Part shown: positions 1-7,948 of the stretch, piece after piece
Position numbering within the stretch: position 1 is the first letter of the stretch
Layout of the letters: the number at the start of each line of letters is the position of its first letter
Origin: JAAUUE01 sp943370025
GTDB lineage: Bacteria; Cyanobacteriota; Cyanobacteriia; Cyanobacteriales; JAAUUE01
Direction of reading: 5' to 3'
Assembly (NCBI GenBank): GCA_943370025.1
Contig: CALRPI020000003.1
Span: 1-64,000, forward strand
DNA: 64,000 nucleotides
Translations under genes and position numbers: made by a program
The notes under the pieces: model-generated
Told to the model about the DNA's origin: nothing
Seen by the model: only the letters and a program-made list of their open reading frames with translations
Databases searched by the model: none

Positions 1-27
1 TTTTGCGGGCGCTGAGCGCCCGCAAAA
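1..27. repeat. Perfect hairpin at window start, partial dispersed repeat
   Basis: A 12-bp perfect stem (positions 1-12 and 16-27) closes on a TGA loop. The sequence just after it, to about 55, resembles the right end of the repeat copies at 221-309 and 23511-23606 (CAAAAAC, TCC, then CTGCGTAA and CTATTAT). I read it as the right part of another copy cut by the window edge. The stretch from about 55 to 220 shows nothing else that I recognise. Confidence 0.6.
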
Positions 28-220
28 ACCTCCGACTGCGTAAGTTCTATTATAGAAAAAGCTTGTATAATCGGTACTGGTTTTATCTTAGATATTAGGA
101 AAGACCTTAGGAGTAGCAAAGAAGGAAGGATTTCCCCGCGCCGTGGGGAAATTATTACCCCCAAAATCCTTACTTTTTAGGACTACTTAGATATCAAATC
201 CAAATAGGTTTTATTATCCG

Positions 221-309
221 GGACTTAAGCATTTGGAAGCTTTTGTGGGCTTCAACGACCATCAACCCACAAAAACTTCCACAACTCCAGAAAATTAGTT
301 GGCAGTGCG
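221..309. repeat. Dispersed palindromic repeat, copy 1
   Basis: The left end GGACTTAAGCATTTGGAAGC and the GTGGG...CCCAC hairpin match the element at 23511-23606, as does the right end around GGCAGTGCG. The repeat runs past the TTG at 299. This is one reason to prefer the downstream ATG at 347 as the start of the cyclophilin gene. Confidence 0.65.
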
Positions 310-346
310 GAAAAGTCTTAATTATTGTCTTCTGACAGGAATTATT

Positions 347-1213
347 ATGCAGAATTTCATCCAAAATACTCTAAATGTCCGTAGCCGTCGGTGGTTAGGT
401 TTATTAACAGCAACCTTAATGGCAATTATTGTTTTCATTAGTGGATGTGCCAGCAATGCAACCGATAGTAGTAAGACCGCCAGCCAGCCCGTTACTTCAG
501 AAAAAACCATTCCAGCGATAGCCTCAACTCCAGCAGCCTCAACCCAGCCAACTAAATCTACTGCCCCATCTGCTGCTTCAACCCCTGCTAGTCAACCTAG
601 CCCTAAACAAGGGGGAGCCAACAATTTGGCAAGGCTAGAAGGTAAGGCTACAGTGGTGTTACAAGTAAAAGGATCAGCGATTACGATCGAACTAGATGGC
701 ACCAATGCCCCTGTAACAGCGGGTAATTTCGTCGATCTAGTCCAAAAAGGGATTTATGATGGCTTAGTTTTTCATCGGGTAGTCCGAGAACCCCAGCCTT
801 TTGTAGTGCAAGGCGGCGATCCTCAAGGCAAAAAGCCAGATTTCCCCATTACCTCCCTAGGAACTGGTGGTTTTGTTGACCCCGCCACTGGTCGCCCCCG
901 GAATATTCCCCTAGAAATCAAGCCTAGAGGGGCGACAGAACCCCTCTATAGCCAAACCTTCCCTCAAGCTAGGGTGACGGTGCCTCCTGTGCTCCAGCAC
1001 AACCGTGGAGCAGTGGCCATGGCTCGATCGCAATCCCCTGATTCTGCTTCTTCTCAGTTTTATATTGCCCTCGCAGATTTACCTTTCTTGGATGGTAGTT
1101 ATGCAGTATTTGGCTATGTGACCAGTGGCATGGAGGTAGTAGATCAGATCCAACAGGGCGATCGCATTGAATCAGCCAAAGTTACCCAAGGTCTAGAAAA
1201 CCTGAAAAGTTAG
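347..1213 (+). CDS. Cyclophilin-type peptidyl-prolyl isomerase, lipoprotein
   Basis: It probably accelerates cis-trans isomerisation of prolyl bonds in exported proteins. From the ATG at 347 the protein is 288 aa. It has a basic N-terminus, a hydrophobic segment and a lipobox ending FISGC (Cys about residue 34), so it should be lipid-anchored outside the cytoplasmic membrane. A Ser/Thr/Pro/Ala-rich linker (about 36-90) leads to a cyclophilin domain with FHRVV, VQGGDPQG, GAVAMAR and SSQFYIAL. The frame stays open to a TTG at 299, but that codon lies inside a dispersed repeat and would bury the signal sequence. Cyanobacterial homologues are often thylakoid-lumenal or periplasmic; the location here is inferred from the lipobox. 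Confidence 0.9.
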   Translation: MQNFIQNTLNVRSRRWLGLLTATLMAIIVFISGCASNATDSSKTASQPVTSEKTIPAIASTPAASTQPTKSTAPSAASTPASQPSPKQGGANNLARLEGKATVVLQVKGSAITIELDGTNAPVTAGNFVDLVQKGIYDGLVFHRVVREPQPFVVQGGDPQGKKPDFPITSLGTGGFVDPATGRPRNIPLEIKPRGATEPLYSQTFPQARVTVPPVLQHNRGAVAMARSQSPDSASSQFYIALADLPFLDGSYAVFGYVTSGMEVVDQIQQGDRIESAKVTQGLENLKS

Positions 1214-1368
1214 GATAGCAATCAAATAACACAAATAATAATAATAGAAGTTAAGTTTTCTAGATCCTCTTGTTGAAATTACTGATTGATATCTGTTGCT
1301 TTGTAGGATATTTGTAGAGGTGAACAGGAATTTAATTAATCACCTCTGAGGATTCAGGTATCTTTAGC

Positions 1369-2484
1369 ATGGATTTACAGTCCCATCGTTTCTTGTCTTA
1401 TTTTGAGCCACTCCAACGATCGCAGCTTATGGCACTAGCGACCTTGGAAGAATTTCCAGAACAAAAGGTGATTTTTGAAGAAGGTGAAATTCCTGATTTT
1501 CTCTACCTAGTTTTGACTGGTCAAGTGGTTTTTAGCAAAAGAACTCCCCTCAAGGGCTATCAAGAGGTAGCTCTGGCAGAAGTTAATGATTTTTTTGGGG
1601 AATTTGGAGTCTTAGATGGTCAACCCCGGAGTACTAGGGCAACGGCGGGGGCAGGGGCAATCTTAGCCAAAATTCCCCGCGATCGCTTGATGGAAATCCT
1701 TGATAGTGTCAATGGCAAGGTAGTGTTAGACCTATTTCGCCATATTGTCCAGCATTTAAGATTTACGACCGATCGCTACGTCAACCTTGTGGTCTACAAG
1801 GAAAAAATGTCCCTAGTGGGAGAAATGGTGAATACGATCATCCATGATTTCCGCAGCCCTTTTACGGGGATTCAACTCTCCAGTGCGATGGTCAAGGAAA
1901 TGTACCCGGAAGACGAGGAATTACAAGAATGGTGTGATCTGATCCAAGCTCAAATTGCCCGGATGTTAGGGATGGCCGATGAGGTACTGGCTTTTGCCAA
2001 GGGGAATGCCAAGCTTGAGAAAAAGCCAATTGGAGCGAGGGATTTGATTGAGAATTACCGTAAGCTTAATGCTATTTTTCTTAGTTCTGCTCAGATAGAC
2101 CTAGTAATTACAGGAGATAATCCCATCATTAAGGTTGATGAAAATAAGCTCCTGCGGGTACTGCAAAATTTAATTGGCAATGCTGTAGAAGCAATTGGCA
2201 ATCAGCCCCAAGGCAAAATTGAAATTAGTATCCAGACCCTAAATAAAAAAGTAGAAATTCAAATCAAAGATAATGGCTCGGGAATTCCTTTGCATTTACA
2301 GGCGAATCTCTTTGACCCTTTTGTGACTTTCGGCAAGCGGGGCGGCACAGGGCTGGGCACGGCGATCGCTAAGTCGATCGTGGATGCCCACCATGGAGAT
2401 ATTTCCTTTGTGTCTGCCCTCAACCAAGGAACAACTTTCAAGATTCTCCTACCCCTAGAACCGACAGAAACCAATACTCCATGA
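1369..2484 (+). CDS. Cyclic-nucleotide-binding domain histidine kinase
   Basis: A 371-aa soluble sensor kinase. Residues about 5-125 form a cNMP-binding fold with the phosphate-binding-cassette-like segment FFGEFGVLDGQPRSTRA. The dimerisation helix carries the phospho-acceptor motif IIHDFRSPFTG (about residue 161). The ATPase domain shows N-box LQNLIGNAVEAI, G1 DNGSGIP and G2 GGTGLGTAIAKS. There is no transmembrane segment, so it should sense a cytosolic ligand. cAMP is likely but not proven, because the cassette differs from the canonical form. Its stop codon overlaps the start of the HAD phosphatase gene by 4 nt (ATGA), implying translational coupling. No response regulator lies next to it. 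Confidence 0.9.
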   Translation: MDLQSHRFLSYFEPLQRSQLMALATLEEFPEQKVIFEEGEIPDFLYLVLTGQVVFSKRTPLKGYQEVALAEVNDFFGEFGVLDGQPRSTRATAGAGAILAKIPRDRLMEILDSVNGKVVLDLFRHIVQHLRFTTDRYVNLVVYKEKMSLVGEMVNTIIHDFRSPFTGIQLSSAMVKEMYPEDEELQEWCDLIQAQIARMLGMADEVLAFAKGNAKLEKKPIGARDLIENYRKLNAIFLSSAQIDLVITGDNPIIKVDENKLLRVLQNLIGNAVEAIGNQPQGKIEISIQTLNKKVEIQIKDNGSGIPLHLQANLFDPFVTFGKRGGTGLGTAIAKSIVDAHHGDISFVSALNQGTTFKILLPLEPTETNTP

Positions 2485-3290
2485 GTCCTCAACTAATTTC
2501 TGAGATCGATCAACACCAACTAGCAAGACTTCAGGAAGTAAAGTTAATCGCCACGGATATGGATGGCACTCTGACCAACCAAGGCAAGTTTAGCCCCCTA
2601 TTGTTGACTACCTTAGAGAAATTAGCCACTCAAGATCAGCAGGTTTTAATCATCACTGGACGCTCGGCGGGGTGGGTGCAGGGAATTTTGCATTACCTGC
2701 CAGTGGTGGGGGCAATCGCTGAAAATGGCGGCGTATTCTATCCCAGCAGTCTTGACTCTCCTCAATTTCTCCAGCCCCTCTCAGAAAGCACCGATATCCA
2801 AACCCATCGCCAAAAACTCTCCATTACTTTTCAATCCCTTTGCCAAGAATTTCCCCACCTGCATGCCTCCAGTGACAATCTATTTCGTCTCAGCGATTGG
2901 ACTTTTGATGTGGCAGGATTGGAGCTATCAGACTTAGATAGATTGCAAACTCTCTGTGCTGATCACGGTTGGGGCTTCACCTACAGCAATGTCCAATGCC
3001 ATATCAAACCCCAAGGACTAGACAAAGCCACCGGACTTCAGCAGGTTTTGACCCAATACTTCCCGAAGATCAAGATGGATCAAGTCTTGACTCTGGGGGA
3101 TAGCATGAACGATGAATCTCTGTTTAATCCCAAGAATTTTTCCCTATCTGTTGGCGTGGCAAATATTAGCCATTACCTATCAGCATTAGCTTACCAACCC
3201 CGGTACGTGACTGCACAGCCAGAGGTGTTGGGTTTTGCGGAATTGGCGGATGTCGTTGCGAATTGCGTTATGATCAGCAAGCAAAGCTAA
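2481..3290 (+). CDS. HAD-superfamily Cof/sucrose-phosphatase-like hydrolase
   Basis: A 269-aa phosphatase of the type IIB HAD group. Motif I is IATDMDGTLTNQG (nucleophile and acid/base Asp), motif II is the Thr in LIITGRS, motif III is probably the Lys in HIKPQGLDK, and motif IV is LGDSMNDESLF. The cap between motifs II and III is of the size seen in Cof-type and sugar-phosphate phosphatases. The substrate cannot be read from the sequence. The ATGA overlap with the preceding histidine kinase suggests they are made together, which is unusual because the two families have no standard link. Confidence 0.85.
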   Translation: MSPQLISEIDQHQLARLQEVKLIATDMDGTLTNQGKFSPLLLTTLEKLATQDQQVLIITGRSAGWVQGILHYLPVVGAIAENGGVFYPSSLDSPQFLQPLSESTDIQTHRQKLSITFQSLCQEFPHLHASSDNLFRLSDWTFDVAGLELSDLDRLQTLCADHGWGFTYSNVQCHIKPQGLDKATGLQQVLTQYFPKIKMDQVLTLGDSMNDESLFNPKNFSLSVGVANISHYLSALAYQPRYVTAQPEVLGFAELADVVANCVMISKQS

Positions 3291-3334
3291 TTACTGAGCT
3301 AACCCTTTAGCTAAAAATCGTAAAAATTGACTGT

Positions 3335-3598
3335 ATGTTTACCATTGATCTGACCCTGAAGACAAATCCTGTATCTCTTTCTGTGCAACGCAAAACTGCC
3401 GAAGATGCCGAAACCCTGTACCAGCAAATTCTGACTGCTATTCGATCGGGCAGTAGCGAAGTTTTGGAACTAACCTGCGATCGACAACCAGAAAAGAAAA
3501 TCGCCATCCTCAGTGACCAAATTAGCGCAGTGCAAATTTCCCAGAAATCTGGTTCTGCTGCCTCTGGTAAACCTCCCGGATTTTTTGCCGCAGAATAA
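3335..3598 (+). CDS. UPF0367 family small protein
   Basis: An 87-aa protein with no signal or membrane segment. The pattern VQRKTAEDAETLYQQI, then LELTCDRQPEKKIAILSDQI and AVQISQKSG near the C-terminus matches what I remember of UPF0367, a small family restricted to cyanobacteria and plastid-bearing lineages and without an assigned function. The C-terminal Gly/Pro-rich tail (PGFFAAE) is likely disordered. It stands alone between the HAD gene and the ECF ATPase, all on one strand. Confidence 0.7.
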   Translation: MFTIDLTLKTNPVSLSVQRKTAEDAETLYQQILTAIRSGSSEVLELTCDRQPEKKIAILSDQISAVQISQKSGSAASGKPPGFFAAE

Positions 3599-3686
3599 TT
3601 CTCTTCAAATCAGCTAGGAGTGTTTGCCTAAGGACTATGTGGGCAACAACTCCTGATCTGAATTAGTGCCTAATGATTACCACCTA

Positions 3687-4394
3687 ATGAGTACCCCGGC
3701 AATTAGTGTCCGAGATTTAAACTTCAGTTGGTCAACCAATCAGCAGTTGGATCGCCAATTAGATGAGCAGTGGCAGGAACAATTGATCCTCTCTTCCTGT
3801 GGCTTTGATGTGCCAAGGGGAGAATTTTGGATGCTGTTGGGGGCAAATGGCAGTGGCAAGTCTACCCTATTGAAACTTTTAGCCGGCTTAATGCCTCTGC
3901 AATCGGGCAAGCTAGAAATTCAACAACCCGTGGGTTTTGTATTTCAGAACCCAGACCATCAATTGGTGATGCCAACGGTGGGGGCTGATGTGGCTTTTGG
4001 TTTGGTGGCGGAAAAACTCTCCCATGCAGAAACTAAACAGCGAGTAGAAGATGCCCTCAAAGCAGTTAGTCTTCTTGAGCTAAAACGCCGCCCTATCTAT
4101 GCCCTGAGTGGGGGGCAAAAGCAACGGATTGCGATCGCTGGAGCGATCGCCCGGAATTGCCCGGTACTAATCCTCGATGAACCCACTGCGCTTCTAGACC
4201 CAGACACCCAAATTGAACTAGTTTCCCAAGTCCAAAATCTGGTCAAGACAAGGGGGATCACAGCCCTGTGGGTGACTCACCGTTTGGAAGAATTAGATTA
4301 TTGTGATGGAGCCTTTTTGTTAGAGAATGGGAGGATTGTTGATCGCGGCGACCCCCGCCGCCTCAAGGAAAAAATGATGAGTTTCGCTGTTTAA
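3687..4394 (+). CDS. ECF/CbiO-type ABC transporter ATP-binding protein
   Basis: A 235-aa ATPase from the ATG at 3687; a GTG at 3666 in frame is possible but has no clear advantage. Walker A is GANGSGKST, the Q-loop region is VFQNPDHQLVMPTVGADVAF (the form typical of energy-coupling-factor ATPases), the signature is LSGGQKQRIAIAGA, Walker B is VLILDEPTALLD and the H-loop is WVTHRLEEL. No membrane component or substrate-binding subunit is adjacent, as is usual for the dispersed ECF modules of cyanobacteria. The nearest relatives I recall include the chloroplast ABCI10-type proteins. The vitamin or metal substrate is unknown. Confidence 0.85.
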   Translation: MSTPAISVRDLNFSWSTNQQLDRQLDEQWQEQLILSSCGFDVPRGEFWMLLGANGSGKSTLLKLLAGLMPLQSGKLEIQQPVGFVFQNPDHQLVMPTVGADVAFGLVAEKLSHAETKQRVEDALKAVSLLELKRRPIYALSGGQKQRIAIAGAIARNCPVLILDEPTALLDPDTQIELVSQVQNLVKTRGITALWVTHRLEELDYCDGAFLLENGRIVDRGDPRRLKEKMMSFAV

Positions 4395-4409
4395 TCGCCC
4401 TCACCCTAG

Positions 4410-4430
4410 CCCTCTCCCAAGGGGAGAGGG
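4410..4430. repeat. C/G-rich hairpin, possible terminator
   Basis: A 9-bp stem (CCCTCTCCC and GGGAGAGGG) with an AAG loop lies 15 nt after the ECF ATPase stop. No T-run follows directly, so intrinsic termination is doubtful. The CCTCACCCTAGCCCTCTCCC form is a common dispersed bacterial repeat. Confidence 0.5.
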
Positions 4431-4482
4431 GACAAGAAAAGTTAGTTTTTATTGCTATTTAGTTTTATCTCTTGTTGAAGTT

Positions 4483-5862
4483 ATGCCTCAGGCTATTGTG
4501 ATTGGTTTAGGAAAATCTGGAGTTGCTGCTGCCAAGTTATTAGATCGATCTGGTTGGCGGGTGCAGGTGAGCGATCGGGGCAATTCCCCCAGCATGCAAC
4601 AACAACAGCAGGAGTTGGCTACGGCAAATATTCCCGTTTTCCTTGGTCACACTCCCGATCTCAGCCAAGACCAACCAGATTTAATCGTAGTTAGTCCCGG
4701 TGTGCCGTGGGATGTGCCTTTATTGAATCAAGCTAGGGATTTGGGCATAGAAGCGATCGGGGAAATGGAGCTGGCTTGGCGGTATTTATCCAAGACCCCT
4801 TGGGTGGGAATTACGGGAACTAATGGCAAAACTACAACCACGGCTTTAACCGCTGCTATTTTCCAATCTGCTGGGTTGAATGCCCCTGCCTGTGGCAATA
4901 TTGGCTATGCTGCCTGTGATTTGGCACTGCAACAAAAGCAACTAGAACAGCCAAATCTAGATTGGATCGTGGCGGAGCTGAGTAGCTATCAGATCGAGTC
5001 TTCCTCCACCCTTACGCCCCACATTGGCATCTGGACAACCCTGACCCCAGACCACCTAGAGCGCCACAAAACCCTAGAAAACTACGCCCAAATCAAGGCA
5101 AAACTCCTCCAAGCCTCAAAAATCCAAATTCTCAACGGTGACGATCCTTACCTGCATAGCTTAGGGATTAACTCCAATTCCCAAATCTGGGCAAATGCCT
5201 GCTGGACAAGTATTCAAGGCAAACAGCAGCTTTTGGGCGACCCCGATCGCGGCTGCTACCTAGAAGATGGCTGGGTCTATGCCCAGAATACCCGAATTGT
5301 CGAAGCTGAAGTTCTCTCCATGGGCGGACAGCATAACCAGCAGAATTTACTCATGGCAGTGCTGGCAGCAAAACTGGCAGGCATTGCCCCAGAAGCGATC
5401 GCCCAAGGTGTCGCCAATTTCCCCGGTGTTCCCCACCGCCTCGAACACATCACCACATGGCAAGGTATAGATTTTATTAATGATAGTAAGGCGACCAACT
5501 ACGATGCGGCGATCGTGGGCTTAAATTCCGTGGCGGCTCCAGCAATTTTGATCGCTGGCGGTGAGGCAAAAAAAGGCGATGCCGGGGCTTGGCTAGATTT
5601 AATCAAACAGCAAGCCAGCACGGTATTACTGATCGGCAAGGCGGCGCCAGAGTTTGCTGCCAAGCTAGATGCGGTCAACTATCCTAGTTATGAAATTGTG
5701 GAAACGATGGCAGGGGCAGTTGCCAGAGCTGCGATCCTCGCTCCCCAACAGCAAGCTAAAGTAGTTCTCCTCTCTCCCGCGTGTGCCAGCTTCGATCAAT
5801 ACCCCAATTTTGAAGCAAGGGGTGATGATTTCCGGCAACTTTGTTTATCGTTAGAAGGTTGA
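4483..5862 (+). CDS. murD: UDP-N-acetylmuramoylalanine--D-glutamate ligase MurD
   Basis: Adds D-glutamate to UDP-MurNAc-L-alanine in the cytoplasmic phase of peptidoglycan synthesis. The 459-aa length is normal for MurD. It shows an N-terminal Rossmann-like UDP-binding domain (VIGLGKSGVAAAKLL), the ATP P-loop GITGTNGKTTTT (about residue 110), the HLERHKTLENYAQIK metal/ATP segment, and a C-terminal ligase domain with FINDSKATNYDA and the closing LLSPACASFDQYPNFEARGD motif. The stop codon TGA at 5860-5862 lies inside the left inverted repeat of a MITE-like element, so the last codons of the gene are element sequence. Confidence 0.96.
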   Translation: MPQAIVIGLGKSGVAAAKLLDRSGWRVQVSDRGNSPSMQQQQQELATANIPVFLGHTPDLSQDQPDLIVVSPGVPWDVPLLNQARDLGIEAIGEMELAWRYLSKTPWVGITGTNGKTTTTALTAAIFQSAGLNAPACGNIGYAACDLALQQKQLEQPNLDWIVAELSSYQIESSSTLTPHIGIWTTLTPDHLERHKTLENYAQIKAKLLQASKIQILNGDDPYLHSLGINSNSQIWANACWTSIQGKQQLLGDPDRGCYLEDGWVYAQNTRIVEAEVLSMGGQHNQQNLLMAVLAAKLAGIAPEAIAQGVANFPGVPHRLEHITTWQGIDFINDSKATNYDAAIVGLNSVAAPAILIAGGEAKKGDAGAWLDLIKQQASTVLLIGKAAPEFAAKLDAVNYPSYEIVETMAGAVARAAILAPQQQAKVVLLSPACASFDQYPNFEARGDDFRQLCLSLEG

Positions 5863-6069
5863 GAACGTCTCCCCCGGAGGGCTGCCGTGTACACACAAGT
5901 ATTGCTCATCTCGTTTAATGGGGAGGATCCCCCTAAATCCCCCTTAAAAAGGGGGACTTAAATTAATTCTCCCCCCTTTTTAAGGGGGGCTGGGGGGGAT
6001 CAAATCCTGAAACGTAGTCGGAGTGGACTTGTGTATACACCGTAGCCCTCCGGGGGAGACGTTCTCAAC
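5858..6069. mobile_element. MITE-like element with 43-bp terminal inverted repeats
   Basis: Left end GTTGAGAACGTCTCCCCCGG... (5858-5900) and the reverse complement of the right end (6027-6069) match over 43 bp with three mismatches. The 212-bp element has no coding capacity. It carries in its centre a second palindromic repeat (5926-6001). The left inverted repeat covers the murD stop codon. No clear target-site duplication is visible. Folded as RNA it would form a very strong stem that could end murD transcription or shield it from the opposing Uma2 gene. Confidence 0.75.
5926..6001. repeat. GATCCCCCTAAATCCCCC repeat, copy 1
   Basis: A 76-bp palindromic element running from GATCCCCCTAAATCCCCCTT to GGGGGGCTGGGGGGGATC, with two internal C-run/G-run hairpins. 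A close copy lies in frame inside the mod gene at 13219-13293, and a degenerate one between cbiM and cbiN at about 38975-39040. Here it is nested in the MITE-like element. Confidence 0.8.
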
Positions 6070-6078
6070 ATAACGAAT

Positions 6079-6663
6079 CTATTCGTTTTTCTTTTCAGTA
6101 AACACTATATCTTCATATATCTGTTCGATCGGGCAAGTCATGCCCACACTTTTTAGCTCGACTGTATCCTCTATTTGATAGTTAATAATTCGCCAGTCAT
6201 CGGTTGCAGTTTTGCGGAATAATTCGATCTCGATCGCGTCTGCACTGACTAGGACATATTCTTGCAAGCGGGGATTGCGGCGGTACATTTTAAATTTGTT
6301 GCCACGATCGTATGCTTCTGTGGCTGGGGATAAGACTTCGACAATCAGACAAGGATAGGTAATATATTGGGTATTGGTCTGATCCCGTTCGTCACAGGTG
6401 ACACTGATATCGGGATAGACGTATTTAGTAGAGCCAACAATACTTACTCGGCAATCAGAGTTAAGAGTTTTACAACCACTTCCTCGCAGATGGGCTTTTA
6501 GTAAGGCAAGAAAGTTACCAGCAATATTCCCATGATCGATCGTGCCGCCACTCATGGCATAAACTTCACCATCGATGTATTCATGGCGTTCTAATTGTTG
6601 TTCTTCCCATATAAAGTATTCTTCTGGGGTAAATTTTGGAAAATGTTCTTTTGATACAATCAT
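6079..6663 (-). CDS. Uma2 family (DUF820) putative PD-(D/E)XK nuclease
   Basis: A 194-aa member of the Uma2 family, which is hugely expanded in cyanobacteria and has a restriction-endonuclease-like fold of unknown role. The catalytic constellation is visible: PDISVTCDE (Asp of the PD motif) followed by LIVEVLSPATEAYDRGNKF (Glu and Lys). The N-terminus FTPEEYFIWEEQQLERHEYIDGE is typical. It converges on murD across the MITE-like element and is divergent from the LD-carboxypeptidase gene. Uma2 genes commonly sit alone, as here. Confidence 0.85.
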   Translation of the reverse strand: MIVSKEHFPKFTPEEYFIWEEQQLERHEYIDGEVYAMSGGTIDHGNIAGNFLALLKAHLRGSGCKTLNSDCRVSIVGSTKYVYPDISVTCDERDQTNTQYITYPCLIVEVLSPATEAYDRGNKFKMYRRNPRLQEYVLVSADAIEIELFRKTATDDWRIINYQIEDTVELKSVGMTCPIEQIYEDIVFTEKKNE

Positions 6664-6677
6664 CTAAAATCTCCAAA

Positions 6678-6756
6678 TATAGCAACCGCCAAGGGGGTTG
6701 ATATGATTTTGATTGTGGTAACTTACCACAACATAACCTGTTTGGCGACGGCTATA
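6678..6756. repeat. Palindromic repeat, TATAGC ends
   Basis: A 79-bp element with imperfect inverted ends (TATAGCAACCGCCAAG at the left, TTTGGCGACGGCTATA at the right) and an inner 19-nt palindrome centred near 6722. Its right half, 6731-6756, matches 40019-40044 at 24 of 26 positions; that second copy sits inside the cobalamin riboswitch. It fills most of the gap between the divergent Uma2 and LD-carboxypeptidase genes and must overlap their promoters. Confidence 0.7.
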
Positions 6757-6785
6757 CTTACTCAAAATTTATAACGATAGTCCTT

Positions 6786-7904
6786 ATGCTTAATCCTAGT
6801 TCACGGCGACAATTTTTAGTAGGCGGAGTCGGGGGAGTCGCTGGAGCCATTGCCCTGAGTGCTAGTCAAAACCCTAGCCAATCTGTCTTGGCTGAGCCGA
6901 CTTCTCGCCCGATCGTTAAACCTCCGGCACTGCAACCGGGAGATACGATCGCCATTGTCGCCCCCGCCGCCTACGGAGACCCCGATGAGATTATCACTGC
7001 CAAGAAAAATATGGAGCGCTATGGCTTTCGGGTGGTCATGGGCAAAAATCTGGCGGCGCAGTATGGATATTTAGCCGGAACTGACCAGCAGCGAGCCGAT
7101 GATGTAAATGAAATGTTTGGGCGATCGGACATTAAAGGGATTGCTACTTTTATGGGGGGATTTGGTTCTACTCGCATCCTGCCTTTACTAGATTATGAAT
7201 TGATTCGTAACAACCCCAAGGTAATTATTGGTCACAGTGATATCACGGGATTGTTGTTAGGTATCCACAACAAAACTGGGTTAGTTACTTTCCACGGTTC
7301 CAGCGGTTTAACGGGAATTGGAGAATATGCCATGTCGCATTTTCGCCGGGCAATTATGAACACAAATTCGATCGGAGAAGTAGCAAAACCCACGGAATCT
7401 CTGGCAAAAAGAGGGCATCCCCTCACTACCTTTGTTCCCGGCATGGTCAGTGGAGAATTAATTGGCGGCAATCTATCTTTATTTAATAGTTTGATTGGCA
7501 CTGAATTTGAGGCGGATACCACGGGCAAGATTTTGTTTCTGGAAGATATTGGGGAAATTCCTTGGCGGGTCGATCGCATGTTAAATCAACTATCGATGTT
7601 GGGCAAACTCCAAGCCGCAGCCGGGTTTGCGATCGGTCCCTTTATCAGTTGCTACCCAGAAACCTGCGCCCCCAACCCCAACCCCACTCCCGCCAACCCC
7701 TGTGATTGCATTCGCATCGATCCCTACAAATCTTTCACTGTCGAAGAAGTCCTTCGCCAACACCTAGAACCCCTAGGTAAACCCACGGTATATAATTTCA
7801 GCTTTGGTCATGTGGAAGAAAATGCGGTGATTCCGATCGGCACAAGAGCCACCCTCGATGCCACCAACCAAAAATTAATCATCGATGAAAATGCCGTAGT
7901 CTAA
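6786..7904 (+). CDS. Exported LD-carboxypeptidase, peptidase family S66
   Basis: Predicted to remove the terminal D-alanine from muropeptides during peptidoglycan recycling. The 372-aa precursor begins with a twin-arginine signal (SSRRQFLVGGVGGVAGAIALS), so it should be exported folded, unlike cytosolic E. coli LdcA. The mature part starts with LQPGDTIAIVAPA and contains IKGIATFMGGFGSTRIL, then VIIGHSDITGL, where the nucleophile Ser of S66 lies in GHSD. ELIGGNLSLFNSLIGT and ILFLEDIGE follow, with a final FSFGH that fits the catalytic His. An internal CAPNPNPTPANPC insertion is unusual. The nearby murD is a loose pathway link, not an operon. Confidence 0.88.
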   Translation: MLNPSSRRQFLVGGVGGVAGAIALSASQNPSQSVLAEPTSRPIVKPPALQPGDTIAIVAPAAYGDPDEIITAKKNMERYGFRVVMGKNLAAQYGYLAGTDQQRADDVNEMFGRSDIKGIATFMGGFGSTRILPLLDYELIRNNPKVIIGHSDITGLLLGIHNKTGLVTFHGSSGLTGIGEYAMSHFRRAIMNTNSIGEVAKPTESLAKRGHPLTTFVPGMVSGELIGGNLSLFNSLIGTEFEADTTGKILFLEDIGEIPWRVDRMLNQLSMLGKLQAAAGFAIGPFISCYPETCAPNPNPTPANPCDCIRIDPYKSFTVEEVLRQHLEPLGKPTVYNFSFGHVEENAVIPIGTRATLDATNQKLIIDENAVV

Positions 7905-7948
7905 AGCGAATGCGATGAAGATAGATAAAGATGGCAAATACATGACCT

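Noticed and set aside
299..346. TTG start extending the cyclophilin by 16 residues
   Set aside because: The codon lies in a dispersed repeat and the extension precedes a good signal sequence that starts at the ATG at 347.
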